Assembly (NCBI GenBank): GCA_022072455.1
Contig: JAJVHY010000004.1
Span: 186,001 to 250,000 of the forward strand
Reading direction: 5' to 3'
DNA from: Verrucomicrobiia bacterium
GTDB lineage: Bacteria > Verrucomicrobiota > Verrucomicrobiia > Palsa-1439
DNA: 64,000 bases
Position numbers and translations under genes: made by a program. Positions 8,532 through 17,017 of this stretch are shown piece after piece. Position 1 is the first letter of the stretch. The number at the start of each line of letters is the position of its first letter. The notes beneath the pieces were generated by a model that saw only the letters and a program-made list of their open reading frames with translations, had not been told where the DNA came from and searched no databases.

Positions 8532-10793
8532 TCAAGCCTTCAAGTGCCGCCGTGGGCGACGTTTGCACACCAGCAACAGCCCAAGTCCAACCCCCACCAA
8601 AACAAGTGAACCAGGTTCCGGAATCAAAACCAGGGTGATGTTGCCCGTTGTAGCCAGCGCAGACGTGTCCCACTGTAAACTGAGCGCCGTTACGTCGGGG
8701 AGATCCATAAAGGCGAAGTCCGTATCGGCGACGTGGCTGCCGAATTGGAACAACTGGTATGTTTGGCCGTCTGCCAAGGTGAAACCAGTGCTGTTGGTCA
8801 CTGCAAGCGTACCGCCGAAGGCCAGGCTGCCACTGACCACGATCAGGTCATTGCTACCGGGCCCAGCCAGTTCCAGCAACACCAGTGAGTTCGCTCGCAA
8901 GGCAACGTTACCGGTGATGCTCAGGCTGCCGACGGAGAAACCGGGGCTGAGAACACCGTCGTTGGTGAGGTTGCCGACGATCAGTCCGTCGCCGGTCAGC
9001 CGGGCGTTGCTGCTGACGACCAGCCCGTCTTGGAAAGCATGCGTCCCGCCAAGGATGTTGAAGTTGGCGGACTGGGTGCCGTTGCCAACGACGAATGCCT
9101 GCCCGTTGGTGATGAAGGTGCTGCTGCTGTTGAGGGTGCCGGAGTTATAGGCGACAGTGTTGACGGCGTTGGTGATCCGCAGTGCGTTGGCCCAGACCGT
9201 GCCGCCGTTGAGGGTTAACCGGTTGTTGGCGGTTGCCGCGGCGCCACCAGCACCGGTCACGCCCACGGTAATGTTGGCGTTACTGACGACGCCACCGATG
9301 TTGACCGTCAGACTGTTGTTGGTGGCATTGGCATTGCCGATATTGAGCGCGGTGCCCTGCAAGTTCCACAAGCCGCCGCTAGAAACGACGGCGGAATTGT
9401 TGGACGAACCATTACCAATCGTGCTCGCGCCGCTCCGCAACAGGGCATTGGTAATGTTCAGCACATTGAAGCCACGGCTGGTGCTCGCCCCGACGGTGAT
9501 CGTCCCATTCGAAACCGTGCTGGACAACCCAAACCCACCGACATTGTAGGTGTTGGTACCTGAGCTGGTGTTACCCACGGTGACATTGCCCGCCGCACCG
9601 CTAAAGAATTTCCCTCCATCTTGAATGGTCAGGACGGAGGACCCAGCGCCGCTGGTTCCGATCAGGACTGCCCCAGCATTGGTCACGGTGCCGCCCGCAA
9701 CGATGAGGTTATTACTGTAGCCGGCGCCGTTACCGATGGTGATCGTCTGGTTCAGCGGGTTCCAGACGGCATTGGAGTAGACTTGGATGCTATTATTCGT
9801 GCCCGCATAGCCAATGTTGACAGCCCCACTGGTCGTCCACCGGGCATTCGTCAAAATAATGCTGTTATCGCGCGCTCCTTGCTGGCTGATGTAGATGATA
9901 CCGTTCGCCGCGGTTGACTCGGCCCCCAGTCCACCGATTCGGTACGTGTTGTTACTGCCGCCACGTCCACTGCCAGTAAAAGCAATGTACACGTCCCCAC
10001 CAAACAACTTGGCCCCGTTGGACAAAATCAGCGAACACCAACTCGCTCCGCCACCACCCACCTGCATATTGGCGCTCGTGCCGACGTTGGTCAGGGTCAC
10101 ACTCCCGCTGACCGTGAGGACATTGCCGGTCGCGGCGTTATAGCCAACGAAGAACCCGGAGGCGCCGCCCATGTTCCACAAGCCACCATCCTGGCTGGTG
10201 ATCGTGGCGTTCAGGTTCGAATAATTGTTGCCCAGTGTGACGTTGTTCCCAGATGCGAGTCCCGCAAATAGTTTACTCCCCCCGTTGAGTGCAATCGACC
10301 AGTTAGTGCCGGTCATTGTCACAGCCGAGGTGACGCCGGTCATCACGCTGCCACCGTCGATCTGTAGGCGGGCCCCATTCCCCATGAGAAGTCGGCTGTT
10401 GGTGACGATGGTTGAAGAGGAGGCGCCGTTGGTTATAATGACTGTGGCGGGCAGCCCAGTGGAGGTGGTCGAATTCAAATAGTTGATGGCCAGCCGATCG
10501 AGCGAGTCGGCTAACCCGGAATTCAAAATCAGCGTGGCGGAGGCCAGATCGTTGGTCAGTAAGACCCTGTCTCTTGTAGTAACACCCTCGACATCATCGC
10601 CAGGGTACACTCCGTCCGCCGCACTCGACCACCAATTCGCCGAATTCGTCCAGTAGAACGTGCCATCGGTCGTGTTCGTCAACGTCCAGGCCACTTGGCC
10701 CCACGCGGTTGACCTTGTTCCGCAATACAGAACCATGAACGCGATGACGGCGCCGGCAATCCGCGATAGTTGCGGGTGATGCTGAACTTTCAT
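8532..10793 (-). CDS. PEP-CTERM beta-strand-repeat surface protein, copy B (mosaic)
   Basis: This 753-residue exported protein has a signal peptide (IAGAVIAFMVLYCG), a Gly/Asn/Thr-rich repetitive body and a C-terminal PEP-CTERM signal (LIPEP, hydrophobic helix, then KRRPRR). Its N-terminal two thirds follow copy A closely (shared stretches such as LILSNGAKLFGGDVYIA and YNVGGFGLSSTV), whereas the last 180 or so residues follow copy C (shared SPGFSVGSLSITGNV and LPDVTAL). It is therefore a recombinant between the neighbouring genes or their ancestors. A good ribosome site, GAGGAG at 10803-10808 on the minus strand, lies 9 nt from ATG 10793. Exosortase-dependent surface sorting is inferred from the signal. 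What it binds is not known. Confidence 0.9.
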   Translation of the reverse strand: MKVQHHPQLSRIAGAVIAFMVLYCGTRSTAWGQVAWTLTNTTDGTFYWTNSANWWSSAADGVYPGDDVEGVTTRDRVLLTNDLASATLILNSGLADSLDRLAINYLNSTTSTGLPATVIITNGASSSTIVTNSRLLMGNGARLQIDGGSVMTGVTSAVTMTGTNWSIALNGGSKLFAGLASGNNVTLGNNYSNLNATITSQDGGLWNMGGASGFFVGYNAATGNVLTVSGSVTLTNVGTSANMQVGGGGASWCSLILSNGAKLFGGDVYIAFTGSGRGGSNNTYRIGGLGAESTAANGIIYISQQGARDNSIILTNARWTTSGAVNIGYAGTNNSIQVYSNAVWNPLNQTITIGNGAGYSNNLIVAGGTVTNAGAVLIGTSGAGSSVLTIQDGGKFFSGAAGNVTVGNTSSGTNTYNVGGFGLSSTVSNGTITVGASTSRGFNVLNITNALLRSGASTIGNGSSNNSAVVSSGGLWNLQGTALNIGNANATNNSLTVNIGGVVSNANITVGVTGAGGAAATANNRLTLNGGTVWANALRITNAVNTVAYNSGTLNSSSTFITNGQAFVVGNGTQSANFNILGGTHAFQDGLVVSSNARLTGDGLIVGNLTNDGVLSPGFSVGSLSITGNVALRANSLVLLELAGPGSNDLIVVSGSLAFGGTLAVTNSTGFTLADGQTYQLFQFGSHVADTDFAFMDLPDVTALSLQWDTSALATTGNITLVLIPEPGSLVLVGVGLGLLLVCKRRPRRHLKA
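9850..10157. repeat. Near-identical DNA block shared with copy A (partner 7428-7723)
   Basis: Counterpart of the block in copy A. The 44-nt perfect run is 9916-9959. The copy B version carries a short in-frame insertion that adds Gly/Arg residues to the loop before the NNTYRIGGLG stretch. Confidence 0.85.
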
Positions 10794-10834
10794 GTCATTT
10801 TTCTCCTCAAAGTTTGCCGCACTTCTGCATTTTC

Positions 10835-10856
10835 CTCAGTTTTTGATATCACGAGC
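10835..10856 (-). repeat. Upstream element shared by copies B and C (B version)
   Basis: The plus-strand string from ctcag to tatcacgagc recurs ahead of copy C (13603-13625) with one indel and few mismatches. In both cases the GCTCGTGATA part lies 53-54 nt upstream of the ATG. It could contain the promoter -10 region (TGATA), or be the relic of a short coding tail (see the small gene at 13604). Confidence 0.5.
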
Positions 10857-10875
10857 GCATCGTCGCCAATCCCAT

Positions 10876-13563
10876 TTACCGGGCGCGCTTGAGGGGCCGC
10901 AGTTTCAAGCGCCAGAGTATCCCAAGCCCCAGCAACACCAAGACGACCGCTCCCGGCTCCGGTATCACCTCGAGCGACAACGTCCCGGTCGTCCCCAAGG
11001 CTTGCGTGTTCCACGGCAGATTCAGCGCCGTAACATCCGGCAGATTGGTCGCACTGAAGGCGCTCCCGTCCACCAGACTGTCAAACTGGAACAATTGGAA
11101 CGCCTGCCCGGCCGCAAACGTAAACCCAGTCAGATTCGTGACCGTCAACGTTCCACCAAAGGCGAGATCACCGCTGACGAACAACATGTCGTTCGAGCCC
11201 ACGCCGGCCAGTTCCAGCAACACCAGTGAACTCGCCCCGAGACTGACGTTACCGGTGATGCTCAGGCTGCCGACGGAGAAACCAGGGCTGATCGTGGCGT
11301 CGTTGATTAGATTGCCGGTGATGAAGCCGTTACCGCGCAAGGTGCCGCCGGCGGTGTTTGTGATCGCACCGTTGAGCGTGGCGGTGTTGAGGGTGAGGCT
11401 GTTGGTGTTGAAAATGCCGCCGCTGAAGTTGGCGATGCTGTTCGCGACGGTGGCCGCACCATAATTGGTCAGCGCCCCGGCAACCGTGGCCGTCGTGTTG
11501 GAGATCAACAGCGACCCATTGCCGCCGACCGTGATGCCATTACCGGCAACACCGGTGGTGCCGCTGATGAGTTCGAGCCGCGAATAGTTCGTCGCCCCCA
11601 ATCCGGTATCGAAGATGTACCCGCCAGCCAGCGTGTTGGTCGCGGTGGAGCTGAGCAGCCGCAAGGTGTTGTTGCCGCTCCACGCCAGATTGGCGAGTTG
11701 GCTACCGCCCCAGTTGTTGGTCAGATTGACGACCCCGCTGGCCAAACGGTACGCAATCGTGCCTCCATCAATGGCGATGCTGCCCGCGCCGCCGTTGGGG
11801 GTGACAGTGATCGTGGTCGAGGTGAATTGATACACGCCGCCCGAATTGGTGATGACGTTGCCAGCACCGGCGTTGGCGGTGATCAGCGAGTTGCCTTGGA
11901 GTATCCCGCCGTCGAACACCCGAACCACGTTCCCGGTACTGTTGGCCGCACCAACCGTCAGTGTGCTCGCCAATCTGACTTCGCCACGGTTGATAACCGT
12001 CAGGCTATTGGAATTCGCGCTCGCCCCCGTTCCAACAGTGAACGCACCGCTCGCGAAGAGCGTCGCCGTATTCGAGACCGTCACGCTGTTCAAACTGGAG
12101 TTCGCCACTTTGCCAATTTCCACGGTCGTGTTCGACCACACCGAGCCGCCGCCACTGACCAGCACGCTGTTGTACAAGTTCGGTGTCGTTCCACCATTCC
12201 CACCCACGATCCCACCCGCATTCGTCACCACACCCCCATCGAGAATGCTGAGTCGGTTGCTGATGCTCCCCGCCACCCCAATGTTGGGGCCGAGCAATAA
12301 ATTCGCATTCACGTATAGCGCCGATCCCGCCCCGGTCACGGTGACGCTGTTGTTGGTCGAACCCCGGTTGCCAATTGCAAAGAGCGTGGTCCCGTTGAAC
12401 ATCTTCCCGCCGTTCGTGATCGTCAACGAGTTGGACGTAGCGCCGTTCCCCCCCACCAGGACGTTCTGTATATTCGTCACGACGCCGCTGTCGACGATCA
12501 AGCTACCGCCAAACGCACTCCCATTCCCAATCGTCAACGCTTGACCCAGGACGTTCCAGACCGCGTTACTCAACACCCGCACCGTGGTGTTCGATGCCCG
12601 TGTCCCTCCAGACTCCAGCCCAATGTTCACCGCGCCACCGCTCCAGAGATTAGCATTGGTGATCGTCATCGTGTTGAAGTGACTCCCCGAATTGCCCACG
12701 GTAATCGTGCCGTTGGAGACGATGCTCACCTCCCCAAGCCCACCCACATTGTACGCGTTGTTGCTGCCGCCGCTGGTCGGGTTGCCGACCGTGACATTCC
12801 CACTGAAGAATCGAGCGCCATTGGAGAGAATCAGCGAGTTCCCCAAGCTGGCGGTGCTATTCCCAATGATGACCGTTCCGACATTCGTCAACGTCGCCGC
12901 GGTCACGGTCAACACGTTCCCGGTCGCCGCGTTGTTGCCGATCGTCAGACCTCCAGTATTCAGGTTCCACACGCCACCTTGGCCGGGGGTGCTGAGGCTG
13001 TTGACCGCGGCGTTGATATTGGAGCGTCCGCTGCCAATCGTGATCAGACCGGATGAGAAAAGTTGACCACCGGTATTGAGCGTGACGACGCCGGTCGTAC
13101 CCAACCAAGTCACACTCGTGATGCCGGTCACCACGCCCCCGTTGTCGATCTGCAACCGCCCGCCGTTGTTGAGGCTGACCGTGGTGTTGGTGAGAATCGT
13201 CGGGGTCACAGCGCCATTCGTGACAATCAACGTCGCCGTATTGCCCAGCGTGTTGCTGATCGCCAGAGTGCCAATGCTATCCGCGAGCGTCGTGTCCAAA
13301 ATCACTGCGTAGGACGAAAGCGCATTGGTCAGATAAACATTGTCGACCGGCGCGCTCGCATTGACGCCAGGGTACACTCCGTCCGCAACACTCGATCGCC
13401 AGACATCCGCTGTATTAGTCCAGAATAACGTGCTACCGGTGGAATTTGTCCACGTCCAACTCACCTGCGCCCGAACGGCTGACACAGCTCCGCAATACAG
13501 AACCACGAGCCCGAGCATTGTGCAGGCAATCCGCCACGAACGGAAATTTTGCTGGACCTTCAT
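10876..13563 (-). CDS. PEP-CTERM beta-strand-repeat surface protein, copy C
   Basis: This 895-residue exported protein opens with a signal peptide (IACTMLGLVVLYCGAVSA, cut near VRAQ) and ends with VIPEP, a membrane helix and LRPLKRAR, a PEP-CTERM sorting signal. The body is a long series of degenerate beta-strand repeats with motifs such as LTITNGGKMF, TVGNxxSxxN and NVGGLG, typical of a right-handed beta-helix. The C-terminal 180 residues match copy B. The ATG at 13563 has a ribosome site (GAGGAA at 13571-13576, 7 nt spacing). It is the first of the three paralogs in the direction of transcription, with only 82 nt before copy B, so C-B-A may form one transcript. Ligand unknown. Confidence 0.9.
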   Translation of the reverse strand: MKVQQNFRSWRIACTMLGLVVLYCGAVSAVRAQVSWTWTNSTGSTLFWTNTADVWRSSVADGVYPGVNASAPVDNVYLTNALSSYAVILDTTLADSIGTLAISNTLGNTATLIVTNGAVTPTILTNTTVSLNNGGRLQIDNGGVVTGITSVTWLGTTGVVTLNTGGQLFSSGLITIGSGRSNINAAVNSLSTPGQGGVWNLNTGGLTIGNNAATGNVLTVTAATLTNVGTVIIGNSTASLGNSLILSNGARFFSGNVTVGNPTSGGSNNAYNVGGLGEVSIVSNGTITVGNSGSHFNTMTITNANLWSGGAVNIGLESGGTRASNTTVRVLSNAVWNVLGQALTIGNGSAFGGSLIVDSGVVTNIQNVLVGGNGATSNSLTITNGGKMFNGTTLFAIGNRGSTNNSVTVTGAGSALYVNANLLLGPNIGVAGSISNRLSILDGGVVTNAGGIVGGNGGTTPNLYNSVLVSGGGSVWSNTTVEIGKVANSSLNSVTVSNTATLFASGAFTVGTGASANSNSLTVINRGEVRLASTLTVGAANSTGNVVRVFDGGILQGNSLITANAGAGNVITNSGGVYQFTSTTITVTPNGGAGSIAIDGGTIAYRLASGVVNLTNNWGGSQLANLAWSGNNTLRLLSSTATNTLAGGYIFDTGLGATNYSRLELISGTTGVAGNGITVGGNGSLLISNTTATVAGALTNYGAATVANSIANFSGGIFNTNSLTLNTATLNGAITNTAGGTLRGNGFITGNLINDATISPGFSVGSLSITGNVSLGASSLVLLELAGVGSNDMLFVSGDLAFGGTLTVTNLTGFTFAAGQAFQLFQFDSLVDGSAFSATNLPDVTALNLPWNTQALGTTGTLSLEVIPEPGAVVLVLLGLGILWRLKLRPLKRAR

Positions 13564-13602
13564 GTCTTGTTTCCTCAGAGGTTACTTACTCTCCGCTTTT
13601 AA

Positions 13603-13625
13603 CTCAGCTTTTCTTTATCACGAGC
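13603..13625 (-). repeat. Upstream element shared by copies B and C (C version)
   Basis: Partner of 10835-10856. Here it overlaps the last codons and stop of the small minus-strand gene at 13604-13759. Confidence 0.5.
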
Positions 13626-13759
13626 AAGCGGCTCGCACTAGAGACGGTCACGCCAATTTCCGTCGCGTTTGCGTCAAGGATTTCCGCCGCGTCCACCGCA
13701 CCAACGGACGCGATTGCGACAGAAATAGCCGCAACCCGACATTGTTTAGACATAGTCAT
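13604..13759 (-). CDS. Possible small exported peptide upstream of copy C
   Basis: A 51-codon reading frame on the minus strand begins MTMSKQCRVAAIS and ends RLLVIKKS. The N-terminal 24 residues resemble a signal peptide (Lys/Arg, then AAISVAIASVGAV, then DAAE), leaving a mature peptide of about 27 residues. It is preceded by a near-perfect ribosome site, AGGAGGT at 13766-13772, 6 nt from the ATG at 13759; another ATG at 13762 is nearer. Its stop is 40 nt from the start of copy C, so the two would be co-transcribed. No family is recognised. It could instead be the truncated start of a lost gene. The strong ribosome site is the main support. Confidence 0.42.
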   Translation of the reverse strand: MTMSKQCRVAAISVAIASVGAVDAAEILDANATEIGVTVSSASRLLVIKKS

Positions 13760-13828
13760 CATGCTACCTCCTGCCATGCGAACTCGCGAAACCTCCGAGG
13801 CGAAAACCGCAAGACTGACGTCCATTTT

Positions 13829-15298
13829 ATGAATCAACTGCGAATGACGAAGATCCGCCTGCTCGCACTCGGGCTTCTGAGCCTGCTCCCCATCAGCCCC
13901 GGCTGGGCCGGCGACCTCCACATTGGCGCTGCTCAAGTTGACATCACTCCCGACCGCCCCGTGGCTCTGGCCGGTCAGCTCTACACACGAATCTCGACGG
14001 GCGTCGAAACCCCCGTAACCGCCACCGCAGTCGCCATCGAAACCCGCGACGGCGACCGGCCCGAAGACCAAGCGATCTTTGTCTCTTGCGACCTGGTCGG
14101 CATTCGCCCTGACATGGCGAAACGTCTTCGCAAACAACTCAGCGAACGACTCCCCGATTTCGACTCCCGCAAATTGGTCCTCAGCGCCACGCATTCGCAC
14201 ACGGCGCCAGTGACCGGCTACGACCGCAATGCGCCCACGAAAGAGGGCGTCATGCCGGCGGCGGAATACACGGACTTCCTGGTGAACCGCCTCGAAGACG
14301 TTTGCGCCCGCGCCTGGCAGCAACGCGCACCCGGCGGCGTCAGTTGGGGCTTGGGCCACGCCGTCGTCGGTCTCAACCGCCGCGCCGTTTATGCCGACGG
14401 TACCGCCAAACTCTACGGCGCGACCAATCGGCCGGATTTCCGCGCGATTGAAGGCGGCGAAGATCACGGACTGGAACTGCTCTATTTTTGGAACCGTGAC
14501 CGGCAGCCCCTGGCCGCCGCCGTGAACATTGAATGCCCCTCCCAAGAATTGGAGCACAACGTCAAAATCAACGCCGACTTCTGGCACGACGTCCGGCAGT
14601 CGTGGCGGGACGGTTTGGTTCTCGGCTGGCCGGCAGCTTGTGGCGACATCACGTCCCACCGGCTGTATCGCAAGGCCGCGGAAGACCGCATGCTGCAGTT
14701 GCGGGGACTCACCTATACCGGCGAAATCAGCCGCCGCATCGTGCGCGAAGTCCGCGACGTCGCCGAACTCACCCGGCGCGAAATCCACACCAGCCTGACC
14801 TTCACGCATTTGGTTGCCGATATCCCCCTGCCCGTCCGCATGGTCACCACGCAGGAAGTCGCCGCCGCCCGGCAAGCCATCGAAGCTCTGCAACAAAAGA
14901 AGGGCGATCAAAGCCTCCGGATCGGTTTCTACCAGCAGACCATCAAACGCTTCGAAACGCAGGACCAGAAACCCACTTACAACTGCCCGGTGCATGTCCT
15001 GCGCCTCGGCGACATCGCCATCGTCACCAATCCGTTCGAGCTGTTCCATGATTACGGCGTCCAGCTCAAAGGCCGCAGCCGGGCACTGCAAACGTTCATC
15101 ATCGAACTGACGGACGCCTCGGGCCGGTATTTACCGACCGCGCGCGCGGTGGCCGGCGGCGGCTACAGTGCCACCGTGGAAAGCAACATGGTCGGCCCCG
15201 AAGGCGGCCAACTCCTCGTGGACCGCACCGTCGAGATGATCAACTCCCTCTGGCCCGCCGCCGCGCCAACCGGCAAGAACAAGAGTGAAACCCATTAA
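13829..15298 (+). CDS. Neutral/alkaline ceramidase N-terminal domain-like secreted protein
   Basis: This 489-residue protein starts MNQLRMTKIRLLALGLLSLL, a signal peptide cut near GWAG, and then shows the ceramidase-like start (IGAAQVDITPD). The zinc motif His122-Ser-His124 (SATHSHTAP) fits the THxH motif of the PF04734 family. Verrucomicrobial members of this family seldom have a proven substrate; lipid deacylation is one option, but the setting among carbohydrate genes suggests an amidase or esterase on a glycan. An in-frame ATG at 13844 is an alternative start. A longer upstream open frame in the same register is not coding-like. It overlaps the next gene by 14 nt and leads the plus-strand array, divergent from the PEP-CTERM genes across a 265-nt gap. 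Confidence 0.82.
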   Translation: MNQLRMTKIRLLALGLLSLLPISPGWAGDLHIGAAQVDITPDRPVALAGQLYTRISTGVETPVTATAVAIETRDGDRPEDQAIFVSCDLVGIRPDMAKRLRKQLSERLPDFDSRKLVLSATHSHTAPVTGYDRNAPTKEGVMPAAEYTDFLVNRLEDVCARAWQQRAPGGVSWGLGHAVVGLNRRAVYADGTAKLYGATNRPDFRAIEGGEDHGLELLYFWNRDRQPLAAAVNIECPSQELEHNVKINADFWHDVRQSWRDGLVLGWPAACGDITSHRLYRKAAEDRMLQLRGLTYTGEISRRIVREVRDVAELTRREIHTSLTFTHLVADIPLPVRMVTTQEVAAARQAIEALQQKKGDQSLRIGFYQQTIKRFETQDQKPTYNCPVHVLRLGDIAIVTNPFELFHDYGVQLKGRSRALQTFIIELTDASGRYLPTARAVAGGGYSATVESNMVGPEGGQLLVDRTVEMINSLWPAAAPTGKNKSETH

Positions 15299-16319
15299 CA
15301 TTGGCGTCGTTGGCTACGGGCACTTTGTCCGCAAAGTGTTCCTGCCGGAATTCTCCGCCAGCCCGCACGTCCGCATCGTCGGTGTCTGCAATCGTGGCGA
15401 AGAGCGCCGCCGGCAGGCGGCGGAAGACGGCTATTGGACCACCGGCGATCTCGCTCAACTCGTGGCGATACCGGAACTCGATGCGGTTTACATCGGGACG
15501 GCGAATGCCGCTCACAAAGACCAATGCATTGCCGCCGCCCGCGCCGGCAAACATGTGCTTTGCGAAAAGCCGCTGGCGTTGAGCGCCGGCGAGGTGGACG
15601 AGATTGTGGCGGCAACCCAGGCGGCCGGCGTGATCACCCACATCAACCACGGCGCGCCGTATACGCCCGCGTTCGAACTCTTCCAGCGCCTGACGCGAGA
15701 ACGTTGCGGCCGCATCCTGCACTTCTGGATGCGCACTTCGCGCGCTTTCGGCAACTGGGCGCATGGCGCGCGCCACTGGGCCGTCGCGAATCCAGCCGAC
15801 AGCGGCGGTTGGACTCTGCATCACATGTGTCACGCATTGGACGACGCCTGCCTGCTGATTGGCCGGCAAGCCGTGACGGCTTACCACGTCGAGCAAAAGA
15901 GCACACCCGACGCACCGAGCGAGGAGCTCGTCCATTGCCTAATCACCTTCGACGACGGCACGACCGCCATGCTCAGCGATGGCACGAGTATCGGCGGCTT
16001 TCACGACAAGGGCGTCATCGGCGTTGATGGCGACTTGCGTCAACAGGCCGACACACTGACGGTCGTCACGATGGGCGCGCCTCAGAAAACAGGCCGCCCC
16101 GGCATTCTGGAACGCAAGGTGGAAACTTATAAAGTCGAGAATACCGGCGGGGAGAAAGCTACGGCGATCGTGGCGCAGGTGTTTGCGGAGGCGGTTCGTG
16201 GCGGGGCGCGGCGAGTGATTTCGTTCGAGTTCGTTCGCGACCAATACCGGATTCTCGACGCGCTCAAACGCAGCAGTCAAACCGGAGAAGCCATACAAAT
16301 CAGGAGCGAATGTTCATGA
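15285..16319 (+). CDS. Gfo/Idh/MocA-family oxidoreductase
   Basis: This 344-residue NAD(P)-dependent sugar dehydrogenase-like protein has the Rossmann glycine motif (GVVGYGHF, Gly7 to Gly12), the EKP motif (CEKPLAL, Glu94 to Pro96) that positions substrate and cofactor, and a C-terminal alpha/beta domain. A conserved His pair in the second domain (LHHMCHALDD) fits the catalytic region. The start is GTG 15285, inside the end of the ceramidase-like gene. There is no signal peptide, so it is cytoplasmic. It ends in an ATGA overlap with the SGNH hydrolase. The family oxidises or reduces sugars, inositols or aldoses; the substrate cannot be told from sequence. Confidence 0.9.
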   Translation: MKPINIGVVGYGHFVRKVFLPEFSASPHVRIVGVCNRGEERRRQAAEDGYWTTGDLAQLVAIPELDAVYIGTANAAHKDQCIAAARAGKHVLCEKPLALSAGEVDEIVAATQAAGVITHINHGAPYTPAFELFQRLTRERCGRILHFWMRTSRAFGNWAHGARHWAVANPADSGGWTLHHMCHALDDACLLIGRQAVTAYHVEQKSTPDAPSEELVHCLITFDDGTTAMLSDGTSIGGFHDKGVIGVDGDLRQQADTLTVVTMGAPQKTGRPGILERKVETYKVENTGGEKATAIVAQVFAEAVRGGARRVISFEFVRDQYRILDALKRSSQTGEAIQIRSECS

Positions 16320-17017
16320 ATCACTACATCCACATACTCGTTGCGGTGACTGTTCTTATGCCGTGTGCAAGCTGGGCTGGCGACGGGCAGCGGGTTCTTT
16401 GTGTCGGCGATTCCATCACGGCGGCGGATCACAGTTGGGTCAGCCTCATCGCCAAGTCCGGTAAGATCGAGACCATCAACGCCGGTCAAGGGGGACGCCG
16501 CACGGGCGCGGCCGTCGAGACGTTCGAGACCGCCGTGACAACCTCGCAATCGTTCAACCGCGTGATCTTTTTCCTCGGCGTCAACGACCTGCCGGGGCGC
16601 GATCCGGCACCGCCCGATAAGAAGGTGGCGCTGTGCGTAAAAAACATGGAACTCGCCATTGACCGGGCGCTCAAGACGCTTCCCGCCAAGGACGTCATTC
16701 TCGTCGCGCCGTGCAACGTCAACGCGGAGTTGATGCGGCAACCGCACAAAACCGACGCCGCCATGACCAAACGGCGGGAACGCAATGTCCAAAAGGGCTA
16801 CGATATTTGTCCGCCAATTCTGGAAAAACTGGAGTCCGCATACCGGCAACTGGCGCAGAAGAAGGGCGTGCAGTTTGTCAGTCTGTTGCGCGTGGTCAGT
16901 CCGGCAAACTTCCCGGACGGCTTGCATCCGGACAATGCCGGCCAACGCCAGATTGCGGATGCGATTCAGCCGGTCTTGGTCCAAACGTGGAAGCCTGGCG
17001 GAAAGGTTCAGCGATGA
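16316..17017 (+). CDS. SGNH/GDSL-family secreted esterase
   Basis: This 233-residue hydrolase has a signal peptide (IHILVAVTVLMPCASWAG) and all the main SGNH blocks: VGDSIT with Ser33 as the probable nucleophile, a Gly in block II (NAGQGG), LGVNDLP with the Asn of block III, and DGLHPDNAG with the catalytic Asp and His of block V. Such enzymes often remove acetyl or other acyl groups from polysaccharides. I prefer ATG 16316 to ATG 16310 because it forms an ATGA overlap with the preceding gene and lies 9 nt from AGGAG (16302-16306). It also ends in an ATGA overlap with the GH5-like gene, so the three are translationally coupled. Confidence 0.88.
   Translation: MNHYIHILVAVTVLMPCASWAGDGQRVLCVGDSITAADHSWVSLIAKSGKIETINAGQGGRRTGAAVETFETAVTTSQSFNRVIFFLGVNDLPGRDPAPPDKKVALCVKNMELAIDRALKTLPAKDVILVAPCNVNAELMRQPHKTDAAMTKRRERNVQKGYDICPPILEKLESAYRQLAQKKGVQFVSLLRVVSPANFPDGLHPDNAGQRQIADAIQPVLVQTWKPGGKVQR

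Noticed and set aside
13604-15091. 495-codon minus-strand open frame covering the ceramidase-like gene
   Set aside because: It lies antisense to a gene with a signal peptide and zinc motif. Only its last 51 codons, with their own strong ribosome site, are kept as a separate candidate.
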